A stretch of DNA of 64,000 nt, taken from Neoceratodus forsteri (Eukaryota > Chordata > Ceratodontiformes > Ceratodontidae). This document shows, piece after piece, positions 63,680 through 64,000 of this stretch. How positions within the stretch are numbered: the stretch's first letter is position 1; each line of letters opens with the position of its first letter. Under the pieces are notes generated by a model, which searched no databases, was not told where the DNA came from, and saw only the letters and a program-made list of their open reading frames with translations. The DNA is taken from the NCBI GenBank assembly GCA_016271365.2, contig CM057454.1, positions 1,164,384,055 through 1,164,448,054 on the forward strand. Reading direction: 5' to 3'. The position numbers were made by a program, and so were the translations under genes.

Positions 63680-64000
63680 CTTAGCACCACCATCCTTCCT
63701 AGAACTCCTTTTTGCTCTTTTTCTGGCCCTGTAGTCCTCATCATCATCCCACTCCCCAGAACTGCTGCTACTTGACAGATTGACTGTTACTTTATCCACT
63801 ACAAACTCAGGATCTGTTCCACTGATTTCCCCCTCACTCTCATCTGTTTTCTCCTCCTCATCATCATCATCCATCACTCTGCTTACTAAGACTTGCTGCC
63901 GCACTATGATGGGCCTTGCGCTCATCCTCTGAGTACCACGACAGGTTACTCCTGCAACGTCCAGAATTTTCTGTACTGTTGTCACTGTTGCCTGGGCTGC
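63680..64000 (-). CDS. Partial reading frame, acidic then basic (edge)
   Basis: Open on the minus strand from the window edge to about 63,635; no initiator is needed inside the window, since the frame continues beyond 64,000. It encodes ILDVAGVTCRGTQRMSARPI, then an acidic run (MDDDDEEEKTDESEGE), FVVDKVTVNL, a serine run, a second acidic cluster (EWDDDEDY) and a basic ARKRAKRSSRKDGG that looks like a nuclear localisation signal. It abuts the 62 kb S-family copy, whose homology ends at 63,680. I do not recognise the family. The layout resembles the disordered N-terminus of a nuclear protein or transposase, but this is only inference. Confidence 0.5.

Larger units (their letters stand above)
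61660..63680 (+). repeat. S-family composite repeat, 62 kb copy
   Basis: GTGCCCAATC(C/T)CCCT array units (61,673, 61,728, 61,783), a twofold CCACACTGGGAGCCCACCCC then AGTGTGGC block (61,861 and 61,918), the exon-like module (62,088-62,157), satellite units (CACGCTCATAACTCTGAG at 62,484; CACGCTTGTAACTTCGAG at 62,779), a retroposon insertion, then the tail matching 48,880-49,380. It ends at TTTGTTTTCTTAG beside the edge reading frame. Confidence 0.85.

Overview
This is vertebrate-type nuclear DNA made almost entirely of transposable elements, satellites and their wreckage. I found no intact host gene, rRNA, functional tRNA gene, CRISPR array or bacterial-style operon. The repeat mix is broken CR1 LINEs, an L1/Tx1-type LINE tail, Jockey/L2-like LINEs, MIR-like SINEs, a ZBED-type hAT transposase with hAT MITEs, and several TTAA-flanked MITEs whose ends match the TTAAAGGRR pattern described for Xenopus T2/Kolobok elements. 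That suggests an amphibian or a lobe-finned fish such as a lungfish. The species cannot be fixed from sequence alone.

Layout. 1-1.6 kb: broken CR1 (minus) and a MIR-like SINE. 1.7-6.14 kb: a 4.4 kb palindromic TTAA element whose arms contain tandem arrays; it is interrupted by a smaller TTAA MITE and by an L1 tail with an exact 11-bp target duplication. 7.1-13.66 kb and 20.17-27.2 kb: two direct copies, P and Q, of one multi-kb segment. They carry different insertions and serve as empty-site controls for each other. Between them lie a CR1 (14.17-17.1 kb) inserted into a tandemly repeated ~395-bp unit, a hAT MITE, and a decayed LINE endonuclease (18.6-19.8 kb). 25.2-32.2, 43.07-49.38 and 61.66-63.68 kb: copies of a large composite non-coding repeat, called the S family here. 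It has short GC-rich arrays, a conserved ~70-nt exon-like module on one strand, and a ~295-bp satellite. A 3.6 kb LINE sits in the copy at 44.4-48.0 kb. 32.8-33.4 kb: a 356-bp tandem repeat with a hammerhead-ribozyme-like core in each unit. 35-43 kb: SINE, CR1 and LTR-like fragments, a hAT MITE, a second large palindromic element (39.37-40.92 kb) and a minisatellite. 50-61.6 kb: foldback hairpins, two long SINE copies with good target duplications, a broken hAT transposase carrying a nested hAT MITE, and a third palindromic array element. 63.68-64 kb: an acidic/basic reading frame open at the window edge.

Nothing here works as a set of cooperating genes. The order of events comes from nesting. 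Examples are a 0.9 kb copy of the palindromic element inside TTAA MITE B, which itself sits in P at a site that is empty in Q, and LINEs and SINEs inside satellite arrays. The most unusual material is the palindromic array elements, the S family with its conserved splice-like module, and two unrelated hammerhead-like motifs.
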